Shown in pieces: positions 47,741 to 57,892 of a stretch of DNA of 64,000 nt. Below the pieces are notes generated by a model that ran no database searches, was not told where the DNA came from, and saw only the letters and a program-made list of their open reading frames with translations. The DNA is from CALKAL01 sp051846895 (GTDB taxonomy: Bacteria; Bacillota; Bacilli; Bacillales; Alkalibacillaceae): NCBI GenBank assembly GCA_051846895.1, contig JBPYCQ010000014.1:3885-67884 (forward strand), written 5' to 3'. Position numbers and translations under genes: made by a program. Position 1 is the first letter of the stretch, and the number at the start of each line of letters is the position of its first letter.

Positions 47741-47817
47741 CTATTTTCGCGAATGGTCACGATTTAATAAGGATACGACATTTAATTGAATATTACTTAT
47801 AATTATCGAGGTGGAAT

Positions 47818-48351
47818 ATGAACTTTATTGCATGGACAATTGTAGCCTGTGAGATTGGTTTTTGGGTTTTTATTATTGCAGGACTAGTGACAAGATATAT
47901 TTTTAATCAAAAAAAAGTAGGTCTTTTTCTTTTAGCTATGACTCCAGTTGTAGATTTGATATTAATTATAGTAACTGGAATTGATATATATCAAGGTGCT
48001 GTACCGACAATTGCTCATGGGATCGCTCCTATTTATATCGCTATATCTATAATATTTGGAAAAAGCATGATTAAATGGGCAGATGAACGTTTTTTGTATT
48101 ATGTAAAACGGGAGGGTGCAAAACCTGTACGCAGGATTGGAATAGACCATGCAAAACATAGCATGAAGGGTTCTCTCCAACATGTTTTAGCATTTATTAT
48201 TGGTGGGGCAATGTTGTTATTCATGATATATTACATAGGCAATAATACAGATACAATGGCACTTCAGGAGACACTCAAAGTTTGGGGAGTTATTGTCATT
48301 ATTGATATTGTAATTTCTATTTCATATTTTATCTGGCCACGAGAAAAATAG
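47818..48351 (+). CDS. polytopic membrane protein, possibly YmcC-like
   Basis: A 177-residue protein with about five membrane helices. Its N-terminus (IAWTIVACEIGFWVFIIAGL) and the loop KSMIKWADERFLYYVKREG resemble B. subtilis YmcC as I recall it, but I could not align them. The function is unknown. A GAGGTGG site precedes the ATG, and a strong terminator follows. Confidence 0.6.
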   Translation: MNFIAWTIVACEIGFWVFIIAGLVTRYIFNQKKVGLFLLAMTPVVDLILIIVTGIDIYQGAVPTIAHGIAPIYIAISIIFGKSMIKWADERFLYYVKREGAKPVRRIGIDHAKHSMKGSLQHVLAFIIGGAMLLFMIYYIGNNTDTMALQETLKVWGVIVIIDIVISISYFIWPREK

Positions 48352-48408
48352 ACTAGAGATAGCGTTAGGAAAATGTAGAATTTACAAAGTTAAAGAAATT
48401 CTAATATT

Positions 48409-48456
48409 AAAAAGCCCAATTTCTCAGTTAAAGTTGAGAAATTGGGCTTTTTTTTG
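48409..48456. terminator. strong terminator after the membrane-protein gene
   Basis: AAAAAGCCCAATTTCTCA / TGAGAAATTGGGCTTTTT is an 18-bp stem with an 8-base loop and a long T run. It is symmetric enough to work in both directions. Confidence 0.9.
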
Positions 48457-48493
48457 TTCACTCTATAAGCACGCGTCCCCGTTAAGGATGCTG

Positions 48494-48838
48494 TCATTTA
48501 ATTTTACTCCAAATGGTCTCTTTAGTATCAGCTAACTCTATACGTATAGGGTTATTAGAATCATCTCCGAGTTCTATGAATTCGGGAATGTTGCTTTTTT
48601 CACTTGCTTCTACGATCTCTAATAACGCTGCGTGATACTCTTTATAGTCCGGATCATGCATTTCGAGGCCATTGTCGGTATCGTATAGTGTATCTAAAGA
48701 ATAAATAGCTTCGGTATTATCTTCCCATATCACCCTCAAAAGTGTTCCATTTTTATATTTTTGAAGAGTACTTACAATAGAACTGTAATACACTTGTTGT
48801 TTCCACTCCTTATCAATCAGGGACGAGTAATGGTACAA
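48494..48838 (-). CDS. hypothetical protein, 114 residues
   Basis: A soluble acidic protein that I do not recognise. Residues 25-50 read like a small beta domain (NGTLLRVIWEDNTEAIYSLDTLYDTDNGLE). The rest is helical, with an acidic DPDYKEYHAALLEIVE stretch. It has no membrane segment or signal. It lies 33 bp beyond the stop of the acyl-CoA synthetase on the same strand. Coding is likely from length and codon pattern. Confidence 0.55.
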   Translation of the reverse strand: MYHYSSLIDKEWKQQVYYSSIVSTLQKYKNGTLLRVIWEDNTEAIYSLDTLYDTDNGLEMHDPDYKEYHAALLEIVEASEKSNIPEFIELGDDSNNPIRIELADTKETIWSKIK

Positions 48839-48871
48839 AATGAGCCCAATAAACTTGAGATTCCATTTAAA

Positions 48872-50806
48872 TTATTTATTTAATTTTCTTATTTGCTCAA
48901 CGACATGTGGGTTTTCTAATGCAGATAAGTCTCCTGCATCTTTATCTAAATAGGCAGCTTTGATAGCCCTACGCATAACTTTCGCATTACGTGTTTTTGG
49001 AAGATCTTCAACAATATACACCGTTCTTGGAGCAATTGCTTTACCTAAACGATCAATCGCATGTTGAATGAGTTCGTTTTTCAATTGTTCTTCATTTGTT
49101 GGCTGTTCTTTTAAAACAACAAAAGCGACTGGTTTTTCCCCTTTTACTTCATCAGGAATACCAATGACTCCAGCCTCAACGACAGTATCGTGTTCAACAA
49201 AAACAGATTCTAATTCAGCTGGACCTAATCGTTTACCTGCAACATTCAATGTGTCATCGGAACGACCTGTAATGGTATAAAAGCCTTCATCATCTAATAT
49301 GACCCAATCTCCGTGTACCCAAGTGTCCTTGAAACGACTCCAATACGTGTTTTCATACCGTTCATTCTCGTTATAAAAACCGTTTGTCATCCCAACCCAA
49401 GGCTGCCTGATAACTAGCTCACCAACTTCATTCCTTACTGGCTGGCCGTCTTCATCGTATACTTCAACATCCATCCCAGGAAGAGCTGCGTTAAATGCAA
49501 CGGGAGCAATTGGTTTAACTAGTACGTTACCAAATATACCACCTGAAATTTCAGTTCCACCTGAGTAATTAAATATAGGAACTTTTCTCTTACATACTTT
49601 TTCAAATAACCACATCCAAGGGTCTTCATTCCATGGTTCCCCAGTTGAACCAATCATTTTAAGTGATGATAGATCGTGTTGAGTAACGTATGTTTCATCC
49701 AAATTCATTAATGAACGTATAAGAGTAGGTGAAATACCTAAATGAGTCACCTGATGGCGTTCAACAATCTCCCAAATTCTACTTGGTGTTGGATAATCAG
49801 GCGTACCTTCGAACATTAGAATTGTAGCACCGTTTATTAAACCGCCGTAAACAAGAAAAGGACCCATCATCCAACCCATATCTGTATACCAGAATAACGT
49901 ATCGCCTTGGCAAACATCCATACAAATACCCGCATCAAACGCTGATTTAATAGGAAAACCGTTGTGAGTATGTAATGCACCTTTTGGCTTTCCAGTTGTA
50001 CCAGATGTATAGATAATCATATATGGATCGTTTCCATTTGTTTCTTTCGTTTTAAATTCCCTTTTATTAGATTTTAAATCATCCCATAGAATGTCTTGAT
50101 GACTCCAATTAACCTTCTCATTAGTACGCTTAACAACAATTACTTTTTCAATAGAAGGGGAGGATGAGACTGCTAGATCAGCTTCGTTTTTTAAATTTAC
50201 TATTTTACCACGTCGTCTAAACCCGTCTGCAGTGAGTAAATATTTGGCCTTTGCTGCATTAATACGTGTTGCAACAGCTTCAGACTTATAACCGGAAAAA
50301 GCAGGAGAGAAGATGGCACCGACTTTGGAAATCGCAAGCATCGCAATAACGGTTTCAGGAATCATCGGCATGTAAATCGTTACGATATCTTTTTCCTTAA
50401 ACCCTAAATCTACTAATCCATTAGCAACTCTATTAACTTCCTCATATAATTCAAAATAAGTATATTTTATAATCTCACCATCATCAGATTCCCAAATTAA
50501 AGCGTTTTCATTTTTTGTCGCAGGATTTTGCACCCACTTATCTAAAGCGTTATGAGCCACATTCATTTTGCCATTTACAAACCATTCGGGATACATGTAG
50601 CCGTTACTTAAATCTACGACCTGATCATATGGCTTATACCATTCAATATTTAGTTCATCCGCGGCATTATTCCAGAAAGAACTAATGTCATTAATGGAAT
50701 CTTTTAAAAACTCATCATATGAAGAGTGGCCAGTACGAGACATTAAATTGTATAAACGAGTTTTTTTCTTATACTCATCGGTTGGATACCATACTGCTTT
50801 AGTCAA
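48872..50806 (-). CDS. AMP-dependent acyl-CoA synthetase (acetyl/propionyl-CoA synthetase-like)
   Basis: A 644-residue ANL ligase of the acetyl-CoA synthetase branch. MIIYTSGTTGKPKGALHTH is the P-loop, NYSGGTEISGG the acid-binding motif, and WVHGDWVILDDEGFYTITGRSDDTLNVAGKRLGPAELES the adenylate/hinge. Near the C-terminus KTRNAKVMRRAIK holds the acetylatable lysine. The N-terminus lacks a long AcsA extension, and Bacillus YtcI is a close comparison. The TTG at 50806 is chosen because AGGAGG lies 8 bp before it; an in-frame TTG at 50824 overlaps that site. Confidence 0.87.
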   Translation of the reverse strand: MTKAVWYPTDEYKKKTRLYNLMSRTGHSSYDEFLKDSINDISSFWNNAADELNIEWYKPYDQVVDLSNGYMYPEWFVNGKMNVAHNALDKWVQNPATKNENALIWESDDGEIIKYTYFELYEEVNRVANGLVDLGFKEKDIVTIYMPMIPETVIAMLAISKVGAIFSPAFSGYKSEAVATRINAAKAKYLLTADGFRRRGKIVNLKNEADLAVSSSPSIEKVIVVKRTNEKVNWSHQDILWDDLKSNKREFKTKETNGNDPYMIIYTSGTTGKPKGALHTHNGFPIKSAFDAGICMDVCQGDTLFWYTDMGWMMGPFLVYGGLINGATILMFEGTPDYPTPSRIWEIVERHQVTHLGISPTLIRSLMNLDETYVTQHDLSSLKMIGSTGEPWNEDPWMWLFEKVCKRKVPIFNYSGGTEISGGIFGNVLVKPIAPVAFNAALPGMDVEVYDEDGQPVRNEVGELVIRQPWVGMTNGFYNENERYENTYWSRFKDTWVHGDWVILDDEGFYTITGRSDDTLNVAGKRLGPAELESVFVEHDTVVEAGVIGIPDEVKGEKPVAFVVLKEQPTNEEQLKNELIQHAIDRLGKAIAPRTVYIVEDLPKTRNAKVMRRAIKAAYLDKDAGDLSALENPHVVEQIRKLNK

Positions 50807-50991
50807 AATAAAACCTCCTAGCAAGAATTTTTCTAATTTTATGATACTATATTATACAAAATCATTAAACTATAAATTCATAGAGTAGACCGTAACAATA
50901 TTATGTAAACCAATAACGATAGTATAATTAAAACGGGAGAAATAATCCAAGTATGTGCAAATACTTACATTATTCTGGAGGTGATTTAAGT

Positions 50992-51159
50992 ATGAATTTA
51001 AAGACATTCATAATAGGTATGTTAATCGGTTATTTAATATCCATGTTAATTGTGTACTTTATTCTTGATTATTTTTCTTTAGGTTTTGCTGTTGGGACAT
51101 TAAGCGGGATTGGTATATTTACAGTTATAGTATCAATATTAAGAAAAAGAAGAAAATAA
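50992..51159 (+). CDS. small membrane protein, 55 residues
   Basis: Two hydrophobic helices (about 3-23 and 27-49) end in a basic RKRRK tail. CTGGAGGTGA precedes the ATG at 50992; an upstream in-frame start at 50953 would place this site inside the gene. Function unknown. It is the last backbone gene before the putative transposon end. Confidence 0.6.
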   Translation: MNLKTFIIGMLIGYLISMLIVYFILDYFSLGFAVGTLSGIGIFTVIVSILRKRRK

Positions 51160-51255
51160 CTGCATATTAGGTTATTACTTTTTAATACATTTATCTTCCT
51201 ATAAGATATATTATGTAAACCTAAATGTAAATTAATTTTAATTCATTTATCCTAT

Positions 51256-51309
51256 TGTCTAATGACACAAATGTGTTGACTTAAATGACACAAATGTGTT
51301 GACTTTATG
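51256..51309 (+). mobile_element. putative left end of a Tn7-like transposon
   Basis: The 8-bp terminus TGTCTAAT is followed by two tandem 23-bp repeats starting GACACAAATGTGTTGAC (51264 and 51287). A degenerate third copy may start near 51305. Tn7 ends have the same plan: an 8-bp TGT terminus, then about 22-bp TnsB sites that begin GACA. The five bases before it are CCTAT, the possible target duplication. The other end is not in the window. The repeats are seen directly; their assignment as transposase sites is inference, supported by TniQ-like genes 8-10 kb to the right. Confidence 0.6.
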
Positions 51310-51475
51310 TTTTGTGCTGATTTTATACACAAAAAAAGATAAGTAGAGCTTTTCGCTACCACCCATCTATTTTTAATTTATGATTATATTATATATTTAA
51401 GTTTTTATTACCCCCCTCTGTTAGGATAGATGTCGTAGGGAACTTTAGTGTATAGTTTAAATAAATACACGGAGG
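51310..51475. other. AT-rich stretch without genes inside the island
   Basis: Together with 51160-51309 this forms a gap of about 316 bp without a gene. Apart from the repeats at 51264-51309, I see only AT-rich sequence and, from about 51419, a possible IS3-family left terminus (TGTTAGGATAG). A weak inverted repeat, GTGTA/TACAC, lies at 51448-51470 just ahead of the transposase start. Confidence 0.5.
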
Positions 51476-51484
51476 TTGATCGAC

Positions 51485-52237
51485 ATGAAAAATAATAATG
51501 GCAAACGATATTCTAATGAAGAAAAAGCTGCAATCGTTAAGAGAATGATGCCCCCTAATAATGAATCTGTATGCCGATTAAGTGATGAGTTGGGTATTAC
51601 TGAACCTACACTTTACAAGTGGAGAAAGGAAGCAAGATTAGCTGGAAATCCCACACCTGGAGACGGTCAAAATTCTGAACAATGGAGCAGTGAAGATAAG
51701 TTTCTGGTTGTGATGGAAACATATTCACTGAATGGTGCAGAGTTAGCGGAGTATTGTAGAAAAAAGGGTCTTTATAAAGAACAAATTGAAGCATGGCGTG
51801 ATACTTGCCTTAACGCAAATGGCAAGCAATCTAATCAAACAAAGCAATTGAATCAAGAATTAAAAGAGGAGAAAAAACGAGCAAAAACATTAGAAAATGA
51901 TTTGCATAAAAAAGAGAAAGCGTTGGCAGAGGCTGTAGCTTTATTATTATTAAGAAAAAAGGCCCAAGCGATCTGGGGGGGACCAAGAGGACGAATGATC
52001 AGCCCGTCAGATCGCGCACTAGCAGTTGAACTCATCCAAGAAGCTAATCAGAATGGTGCGCGATTAGCCCTTGCGTGCAAAGAATTGAACATAAGTGTAC
52101 GCACCTATGAACGCTGGGTTTCAGGGGGAGGAATTAAAGAGGATCAACGCCCCCATGCGATACGACCGGAACCAAAAAACAAGCTAACGAATGTATTCTG
52201 TATTTTTTTGAGAAGGCCACCAAGCGAAGCGCGGTAG
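51485..52237 (+). pseudogene. IS3-family transposase, truncated
   Basis: The first ~160 residues are an IS3-type OrfA: KRYSNEEKAAIVKRMM, the helix-turn-helix LSDELGITEPTLYKWRKEARL, and a coiled coil ending LLLRKKAQAIWG. It runs in frame into the start of OrfB (ISPSDRALAVELIQEANQNGARLALACKELNISVRTYERW...). Homology stops near 52180. The last ~18 codons look unrelated, and the DDE catalytic domain is missing. It is a dead remnant whose right part was lost at the cargo junction. An ACGGAGG site precedes the ATG at 51485. Confidence 0.8.
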
Positions 52238-52370
52238 ATAATGAATTAATTATATACACTAGTAAACAAGGAAAATACGACAATTATCTTGACAAACACC
52301 GTTACTTATTTCGTTTAACGCTTTTACAACTAAAATATACTTACCTTCATATATCTATTTCTTGCTTATT

Positions 52371-53396
52371 TTAAAAAGGTAAATCCTTTACATTATAATC
52401 TTTAGATAACTGATGACTATTTACAGTTTCATCTATCTTATTCATTATACCGTCAGGTAAATCTAAAAATTGATTAGAAATTTCATCAATTAAGATGTAT
52501 TCCCTAGGATTACCATGAGATGTTGTGCTATACACGTCAACATACTTTCTAATTATAAACCTTCTAAGTGCATCATTATAGTTTCTAGATAAATGGTCAT
52601 CCAAACCATTTACCTCCTCCCACCTTTTTATATTGTTGATTTCTCCTTCTGCCATCCAACGGTCACCTAGAATGTTTTTTGCCATATCAATCATATATTT
52701 CAATAACAACATTTCCTGATCAGTAAGCTTATCATTTTGTATATCTTGTTGAAATTTTTCAGATGTGATAAAGCTTATTTTTTCTTCTTTATTAGTGGAT
52801 TTTGCTGCTTCCTCCTGTTTATTTCCTCTTATTGTTGGTATTTTTTCTAAGTTTTCACTTTGCACTTGCTGTAAATGACCTTCCTCTGTTTCTAGATGTT
52901 CACTCCCAGTATATAGATGGCGTTTATCTATATTTTTCATATAATTTGAGATAGCACTATCTCGAATTATATTATTTACACTTTTACCTAGCTTATTTAA
53001 AATTACATCTACAAAATCTATAATTTCTTCTTTCTTATCAATAAAAACCCCCATTTCTCTAGGCTCTATTGCACTTTCAAAGAACTTTGGATCACTAGGT
53101 GAAAAACCTGGGACAATTAAAGCAATATGTTCATTTTCTATAACCCAAGCAGCTCCCATTTCATTTAAACATGCTATACTGTCGTAATAATTTTCAGAAA
53201 GTAGATATATAACAAACGGTCTATCCTTCATTTCGCTTTTTATCCATTGATATATGTCTTTTCCTTTAGGTATACCATAGCCAGCTTTACTGGTAAATAT
53301 TATATTTTCTTGTGGCACACCAATTTCAACTAATAATTGGACTATCGCATCACCATAATCGCTATCTTTTGATGAATGACTAATAAAGAATTTCAT
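52371..53396 (-). CDS. TIR-domain protein with C-terminal helical/wHTH-like region
   Basis: A 341-residue protein. The N-terminal TIR domain (about 1-130) opens FFISHSSKD and has the helix SENYYDSIACLNEMGAAW with Glu79 at the usual NADase catalytic position. A charged linker (about 170-215) follows. The C-terminal region, LTDQEMLLLKYMIDMA to EYILIDEISNQFLDLP, resembles a winged helix that could sense a ligand or DNA. TIR proteins of phage defence deplete NAD or make signalling nucleotides; that role here is inference from family and from the adjacent restriction system. GGAGG precedes the ATG. Confidence 0.85.
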   Translation of the reverse strand: MKFFISHSSKDSDYGDAIVQLLVEIGVPQENIIFTSKAGYGIPKGKDIYQWIKSEMKDRPFVIYLLSENYYDSIACLNEMGAAWVIENEHIALIVPGFSPSDPKFFESAIEPREMGVFIDKKEEIIDFVDVILNKLGKSVNNIIRDSAISNYMKNIDKRHLYTGSEHLETEEGHLQQVQSENLEKIPTIRGNKQEEAAKSTNKEEKISFITSEKFQQDIQNDKLTDQEMLLLKYMIDMAKNILGDRWMAEGEINNIKRWEEVNGLDDHLSRNYNDALRRFIIRKYVDVYSTTSHGNPREYILIDEISNQFLDLPDGIMNKIDETVNSHQLSKDYNVKDLPF

Positions 53397-53456
53397 ATCC
53401 TAACCTCCTAAATGCTTACTTTTTATTTTTATTGGAGAAATCTTTATGTAATTTCA

Positions 53457-53487
53457 AAGGGACATAACCTGATTGGTCATGTCCCTT
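53457..53487. terminator. hairpin between hsdR and the TIR gene
   Basis: AAGGGACATAACC / GGTCATGTCCCTT 13-bp stem with one mismatch-like G-T pair and loop TGATT. There is no strong T run on the minus strand, so termination after hsdR may be partial. Confidence 0.6.
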
Positions 53488-53592
53488 CTGCTTTTTCTTA
53501 GTTGATATTACTTTGTGTTCAATGCCAAAAATTCACTTATAAATAAAGGTCTTTATAAAGATTTATATTTAATAACTAAACATGTTAATCTT

Positions 53593-56500
53593 TTATCGCT
53601 TCTGCAATGGCAAAATATCCTCTACCATCATATTATCAAGATCTTGCTTAACCGATCTCCAATACGATAATCGTCTCACAGGATTTTCAGTATTGTCTTT
53701 ATAAGCCTCGTAGTCACTGGTCCTCTTTAACTCTGCTTCGCCGGTCTGTTTTTCCTTAGACGTATTGTAGTTGTTGACAATGAAAGCTAGCTGTTCTTCT
53801 TTCACATGCCATTTATTAGAGAAGTCTTCGATTAATTTATAAGTTGTCTTTTGTATCATTTCTTCTAATAAAACGGATACATTTTGATCTCGGTAGCTTT
53901 CAGGATCACGCTGGATATTATCCCATAAATCTTTCATCAGCTTTGCTAATTTTGGATTGCTCTCTGATAATTCTTCTAAGTATTGTTCAACTTCTTGCAT
54001 TGCTCTTTCGTCTTGTCTTGGAATTAATTCATATTCAATATTTCCTGATGGAACGAATGATTGAATCAGCATCAGAATATATTCGTAGTTGATTTCCTCT
54101 GTTTTTATGGATTCTAATTCGTATTCCACGTCAATTTCTACCTCGTCATCAGAATCATCCGGATCACCTTTTAATTCTTCAATTACATTGACGTATTTTC
54201 CATAAAATTCTTCAATCTCTTCTAACCTAATTGGAAAATCATCCCCGAGTTGAGATTCATCATATTCGCTATACACTTGGACAGAAGTAAATGTCTTATT
54301 TAACTTTTGATAAGCTTTAGCAAATTGTTTCTTTTGGACACGTGTTAAACTATCTACAACTTCAGGGGTTTCTGCTACTTTTCTCAATTCATTGATAGCT
54401 TCTAAAAAGGCTTCCTTTGCTTCATTCCAGGTAGGTGCTAAAACCTCATTCTCTCCTCCATTTGAATATAGAACTAATGCTTCCTGTACTTTTTCTCCAA
54501 ATATCTTCGGTGTTTGGAAAGTAACGATTTGACCATATTTCTTTCCCTTGTCAAATAAGCGATTCGTGCGAGAGAAAGCCTGTATTAAATCATGTGGTTT
54601 CATTGGTGGTCGGTCAATAAACAACGTTGAAAGACATGGTGCATCAAAGCCTGTTAATAAACGATCCACAACAATTACTAAATCCAATTGTTCAGACCTA
54701 GCTAAGTATTTTTCTTTTTTACGTGCTAAGCGATCGTTGACGTTTCGATTATACGCTCGAATAGTCTCCAGCGTATAGCTAGTTCCATACTCTTCGTTAT
54801 AATCATGAAGAGCTTCTTTCATTTTTTCCTGATTCATAATAGATGCTTCTTCATTTTCAGAAATAGAATAGGTAATCGCCATTTTCGGAAAGTCAGGTAA
54901 AACACGCTTTGTCTGCTCCTCAATTTGAACACTAGATTTTCCTGCCTTAACTTGTTTAAAAAGATCATAGTACCGCTGAGCTTGTGCGATTGATGTAGTT
55001 GTTAAAATGGCTGAATAGGTCTGTCCTGAGCCGTTCTTAAATCCTAGTTTTGTACGGGATTTATTGACGATTGAATCAATTACTTCAAGCATATGTCGTT
55101 CATCTAAGTAAATGCTCTTTGGCAAAAGAGCTTCTTTTTCTTCAGGCGCTAATTCGTCTACATCATTCGATTCATCTAATTGATTTAATATGTCGTCTAT
55201 GTTTTCTTCTGAAAGTGTACTCTTATATTCGACTTGAAATCCTAATACCGCGTCATCATGAATCGCTTCTTTAACGGTGTATTCATGTAATCGACGACCA
55301 TATTGTTGTTCGGTTGTACGTGGCAAATTACCGACAACTTGTTTAGCGTTTTCTGCAAAAATAGGTGTTCCAGTAAACCCATACCATAAGGAATGAACAA
55401 AGAATTGCTCAATTTCTTGTTTCTTTTGTGGTGATACTGCACGATGACATTCATCGACGATAAAGGCAACTTTTAATTGTCTTAGTTTACGTGCCTTTTT
55501 TGATACCTCTTGCTCATTAAATCGTTTCATCACAAAATTTAACTTCTGGATTGTCGTAATGACAACTGTTCTCTCATCCGATAAAAGCTTCTTAATTAAA
55601 TCATTTACATTGTCTGTCTCATCAATCTCAACTACATCATGTTCTGCATACGATTCAAAAGAAGCTGTTGTTTGTTGGTCTAAATCGACACGGTCAACTA
55701 TAAATATAGTTTTTTTGATGGACGGGATTTGTAACAGGTTTCGAGCAACTTTGTATGAAGTCAATGTTTTCCCAGAACCAGTTGTATGCCAAACATAGCC
55801 TGATTCTTGACGTTTAGATGCTTCTTTTACGGCTTCAATCGCATGTATTTGATAAGGACGTAAGAGAATTAATGCTTTTTTATCCTTATCAATAACTGTA
55901 TATTGTGTTACCATCTTATGGGCTTGAGGAATAGATAACACTTCACGGGCAAATTCTAAATAATTATTTACTGGTTGGTTATTTTGATCTACCCATTTCG
56001 TTAAAAACTTCTCATTAAGTTTAGTATCTAAAGCACTTGCAATATATCGTGTATCCGAACCATTTGTCACGACAAACATCTGAACAGCTGAATAAATACC
56101 AGTAAACTTTCCTTCTTTTAAATATTTCTTAATTTGACGAAAAGCATCCATATAAGGGTGCCTGCGACTCTTTAATTCAATATGAATCATTGGTAAACCG
56201 TTAATGAGTAGTGTTACATCCAAACGACGATCACGATCTCCAGCATCTCTTTTGTCGCTAGAAAATTGGTTGATGACTTCATAAGAAGACATACCACCAG
56301 CAATATCAGCACGATTGATAACTCTTAAACGAATGGTACCAAGTGTTGCATCTTCACGCTGAACTTGAACTTTTGCTACCCCATTTTCGCCTGCTAACCA
56401 TTTGGCAGCTTCATAGAAACTCGGAAAATTGAGCTGAGTTTTCACTTGTTGGAATTCCTGTTCAGTCAATGGCACTCCATTTAACACATCTTTGTTGTTG

Positions 56501-56640
56501 TTTTCAAGCTTATCTCTGAAGTTTTTCCACAAATTATCTTCAGTTTTTAAATCCTCACGATACGTCCATTGTGATTTACCACTTATTAATTGATTGATAA
56601 GATTTTGTTCCAATTCAGCTTCTGGTGTAAAAGAACTCAT
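53593..56640 (-). CDS. hsdR: type I restriction enzyme, R subunit
   Basis: HsdR translocates and cuts unmodified DNA. The N-terminal nuclease has the PD-ExK pattern D141...E155-x-K157 ([17 protein letters not shown]). The SF2 motor has Walker A TTGSGKT (286-292), DECHRA (396-401), GFTGTPIF, and the motif VI text [16 protein letters not shown]. The 1015-residue length and a complete motif set suggest it is active. It follows hsdS by 28 bp in an hsdM-hsdS-hsdR operon. Confidence 0.95.
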   Translation of the reverse strand: MSSFTPEAELEQNLINQLISGKSQWTYREDLKTEDNLWKNFRDKLENNNKDVLNGVPLTEQEFQQVKTQLNFPSFYEAAKWLAGENGVAKVQVQREDATLGTIRLRVINRADIAGGMSSYEVINQFSSDKRDAGDRDRRLDVTLLINGLPMIHIELKSRRHPYMDAFRQIKKYLKEGKFTGIYSAVQMFVVTNGSDTRYIASALDTKLNEKFLTKWVDQNNQPVNNYLEFAREVLSIPQAHKMVTQYTVIDKDKKALILLRPYQIHAIEAVKEASKRQESGYVWHTTGSGKTLTSYKVARNLLQIPSIKKTIFIVDRVDLDQQTTASFESYAEHDVVEIDETDNVNDLIKKLLSDERTVVITTIQKLNFVMKRFNEQEVSKKARKLRQLKVAFIVDECHRAVSPQKKQEIEQFFVHSLWYGFTGTPIFAENAKQVVGNLPRTTEQQYGRRLHEYTVKEAIHDDAVLGFQVEYKSTLSEENIDDILNQLDESNDVDELAPEEKEALLPKSIYLDERHMLEVIDSIVNKSRTKLGFKNGSGQTYSAILTTTSIAQAQRYYDLFKQVKAGKSSVQIEEQTKRVLPDFPKMAITYSISENEEASIMNQEKMKEALHDYNEEYGTSYTLETIRAYNRNVNDRLARKKEKYLARSEQLDLVIVVDRLLTGFDAPCLSTLFIDRPPMKPHDLIQAFSRTNRLFDKGKKYGQIVTFQTPKIFGEKVQEALVLYSNGGENEVLAPTWNEAKEAFLEAINELRKVAETPEVVDSLTRVQKKQFAKAYQKLNKTFTSVQVYSEYDESQLGDDFPIRLEEIEEFYGKYVNVIEELKGDPDDSDDEVEIDVEYELESIKTEEINYEYILMLIQSFVPSGNIEYELIPRQDERAMQEVEQYLEELSESNPKLAKLMKDLWDNIQRDPESYRDQNVSVLLEEMIQKTTYKLIEDFSNKWHVKEEQLAFIVNNYNTSKEKQTGEAELKRTSDYEAYKDNTENPVRRLSYWRSVKQDLDNMMVEDILPLQKR

Positions 56641-56668
56641 GAAATCACCTCCATTTTACTATAATTGA

Positions 56669-57892
56669 CTAAACAAACATACGCTGTAATAACGCTTTTT
56701 TTAGTTGTTTATAATTTTCAAGCTTCTTTTCGTGATAGGCAATAGTATCGTCCAGTTGTTTGAAGAACGCACCTATTTTTTGTTGTTCTTCGATTGACTC
56801 TGGTACTAAAACCTTTAAACTCATAAAGTCACTTTTATTGAGTACTCTGTTTCTTCCAGCACCTCCTGGAGAAATGATCTCCATTTGTCTTCTGAAATTT
56901 TCTCTAGAAACTAATTGATGAATAAAGTGAGTATTAGATTTGTCTATTACAAATGTTGGAAATCTATGAGACACTAATAATCCATCGTCTTCCTTTTTAG
57001 CTACAGCTATAGCATGTTCCCAAGCAAATGTTATATTTACGACTAAGTCATTCTCTCTAACTACGTATAATTTGTCCATTGAAACCGTTGATGGGTCATC
57101 TACCAGCTGTTGAAAGGTTCCTTTAGCATGTGAACGTACAGATAATCTTTTATAAGGGTAATTAGGTTTAGGTACTTCTCTAGTAACAGGTGTGACTAAA
57201 TCGATGATCTTTTTAAAAACCCATTCTCCATTAAAACCGTCAAATCGAATTTTGGGGAGTCGTCCACCTTTTTGTGGGAACATTTTTTGGAGCATGGCCT
57301 TTTTGTATTGTTGCTGTTGTTCGATTAGCTGTTGTTGTAGAGCGATGGTATCGTCTAGTTGTTTGAATAGTTTTCCTATCATTTGTTGTTCCTCTTTGAG
57401 TGGAGCATAAATATTAAAGATAGAAAACTCTTTTGCATTTACACCAGGCTGTCCAGACCTTTGAGAGGTCACCTTAATGAATCTATTGTATTTTTCTGTT
57501 AAAGTATTTTGAAAAACAAAATACTCATCAAATATTCTTTTTATTCGTGCTCTAATTAAATATCCAGCAAAAAAGACATTCCCATCTTTTTCATCATATA
57601 AATAGGTTTTTCCAACACTTGCACCTGTTCTTGCAAAGACTATATCTCCTTTTTTTAACATGTATTGACTAACTTCAGAAATATCAGCATCAGGTGAAGT
57701 AATATTTTCTACTTTAAATTTTCTGGTGTAATCATCAATATCAGTTATACGTAAATATTTATTAATCCCGTCATATGAAGTTGATGGAGCATTTAAGCCA
57801 TATTCGAAATCTTCTAAGATTTGACCTAATTTTAATGGTTTCCATTCGGAACTATACCCTTTGAAGCGTAGTGCAGGAATTGTTCTATTCAA
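56669..57892 (-). CDS. hsdS: type I restriction enzyme, specificity subunit
   Basis: HsdS picks the two-part DNA target. The 407 residues show twofold symmetry: two target-recognition domains (about 10-165 and 215-355). Each is followed by a related coiled-coil spacer, EEQQMIGKLFKQLDDTIALQQ and EEQQKIGAFFKQLDDTIAYHE, ending in KKAMLQKMF and KKALLQRMF. The target sequence cannot be read from this. Its start overlaps the hsdM stop by 8 bp. No inverted hsdS copies lie nearby, so phase switching is not indicated. Confidence 0.94.
   Translation of the reverse strand: MNRTIPALRFKGYSSEWKPLKLGQILEDFEYGLNAPSTSYDGINKYLRITDIDDYTRKFKVENITSPDADISEVSQYMLKKGDIVFARTGASVGKTYLYDEKDGNVFFAGYLIRARIKRIFDEYFVFQNTLTEKYNRFIKVTSQRSGQPGVNAKEFSIFNIYAPLKEEQQMIGKLFKQLDDTIALQQQLIEQQQQYKKAMLQKMFPQKGGRLPKIRFDGFNGEWVFKKIIDLVTPVTREVPKPNYPYKRLSVRSHAKGTFQQLVDDPSTVSMDKLYVVRENDLVVNITFAWEHAIAVAKKEDDGLLVSHRFPTFVIDKSNTHFIHQLVSRENFRRQMEIISPGGAGRNRVLNKSDFMSLKVLVPESIEEQQKIGAFFKQLDDTIAYHEKKLENYKQLKKALLQRMFV

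Noticed and set aside
51264..51309. CRISPR-like or operator repeat
   Set aside because: There are only two units with no spacer between them. Their position after an 8-bp TGT terminus fits transposon-end sites better.
56669..57892. Phase-variable hsdS
   Set aside because: There is a single hsdS, no silent hsdS cassettes, no invertase, and no inverted repeats within the operon.
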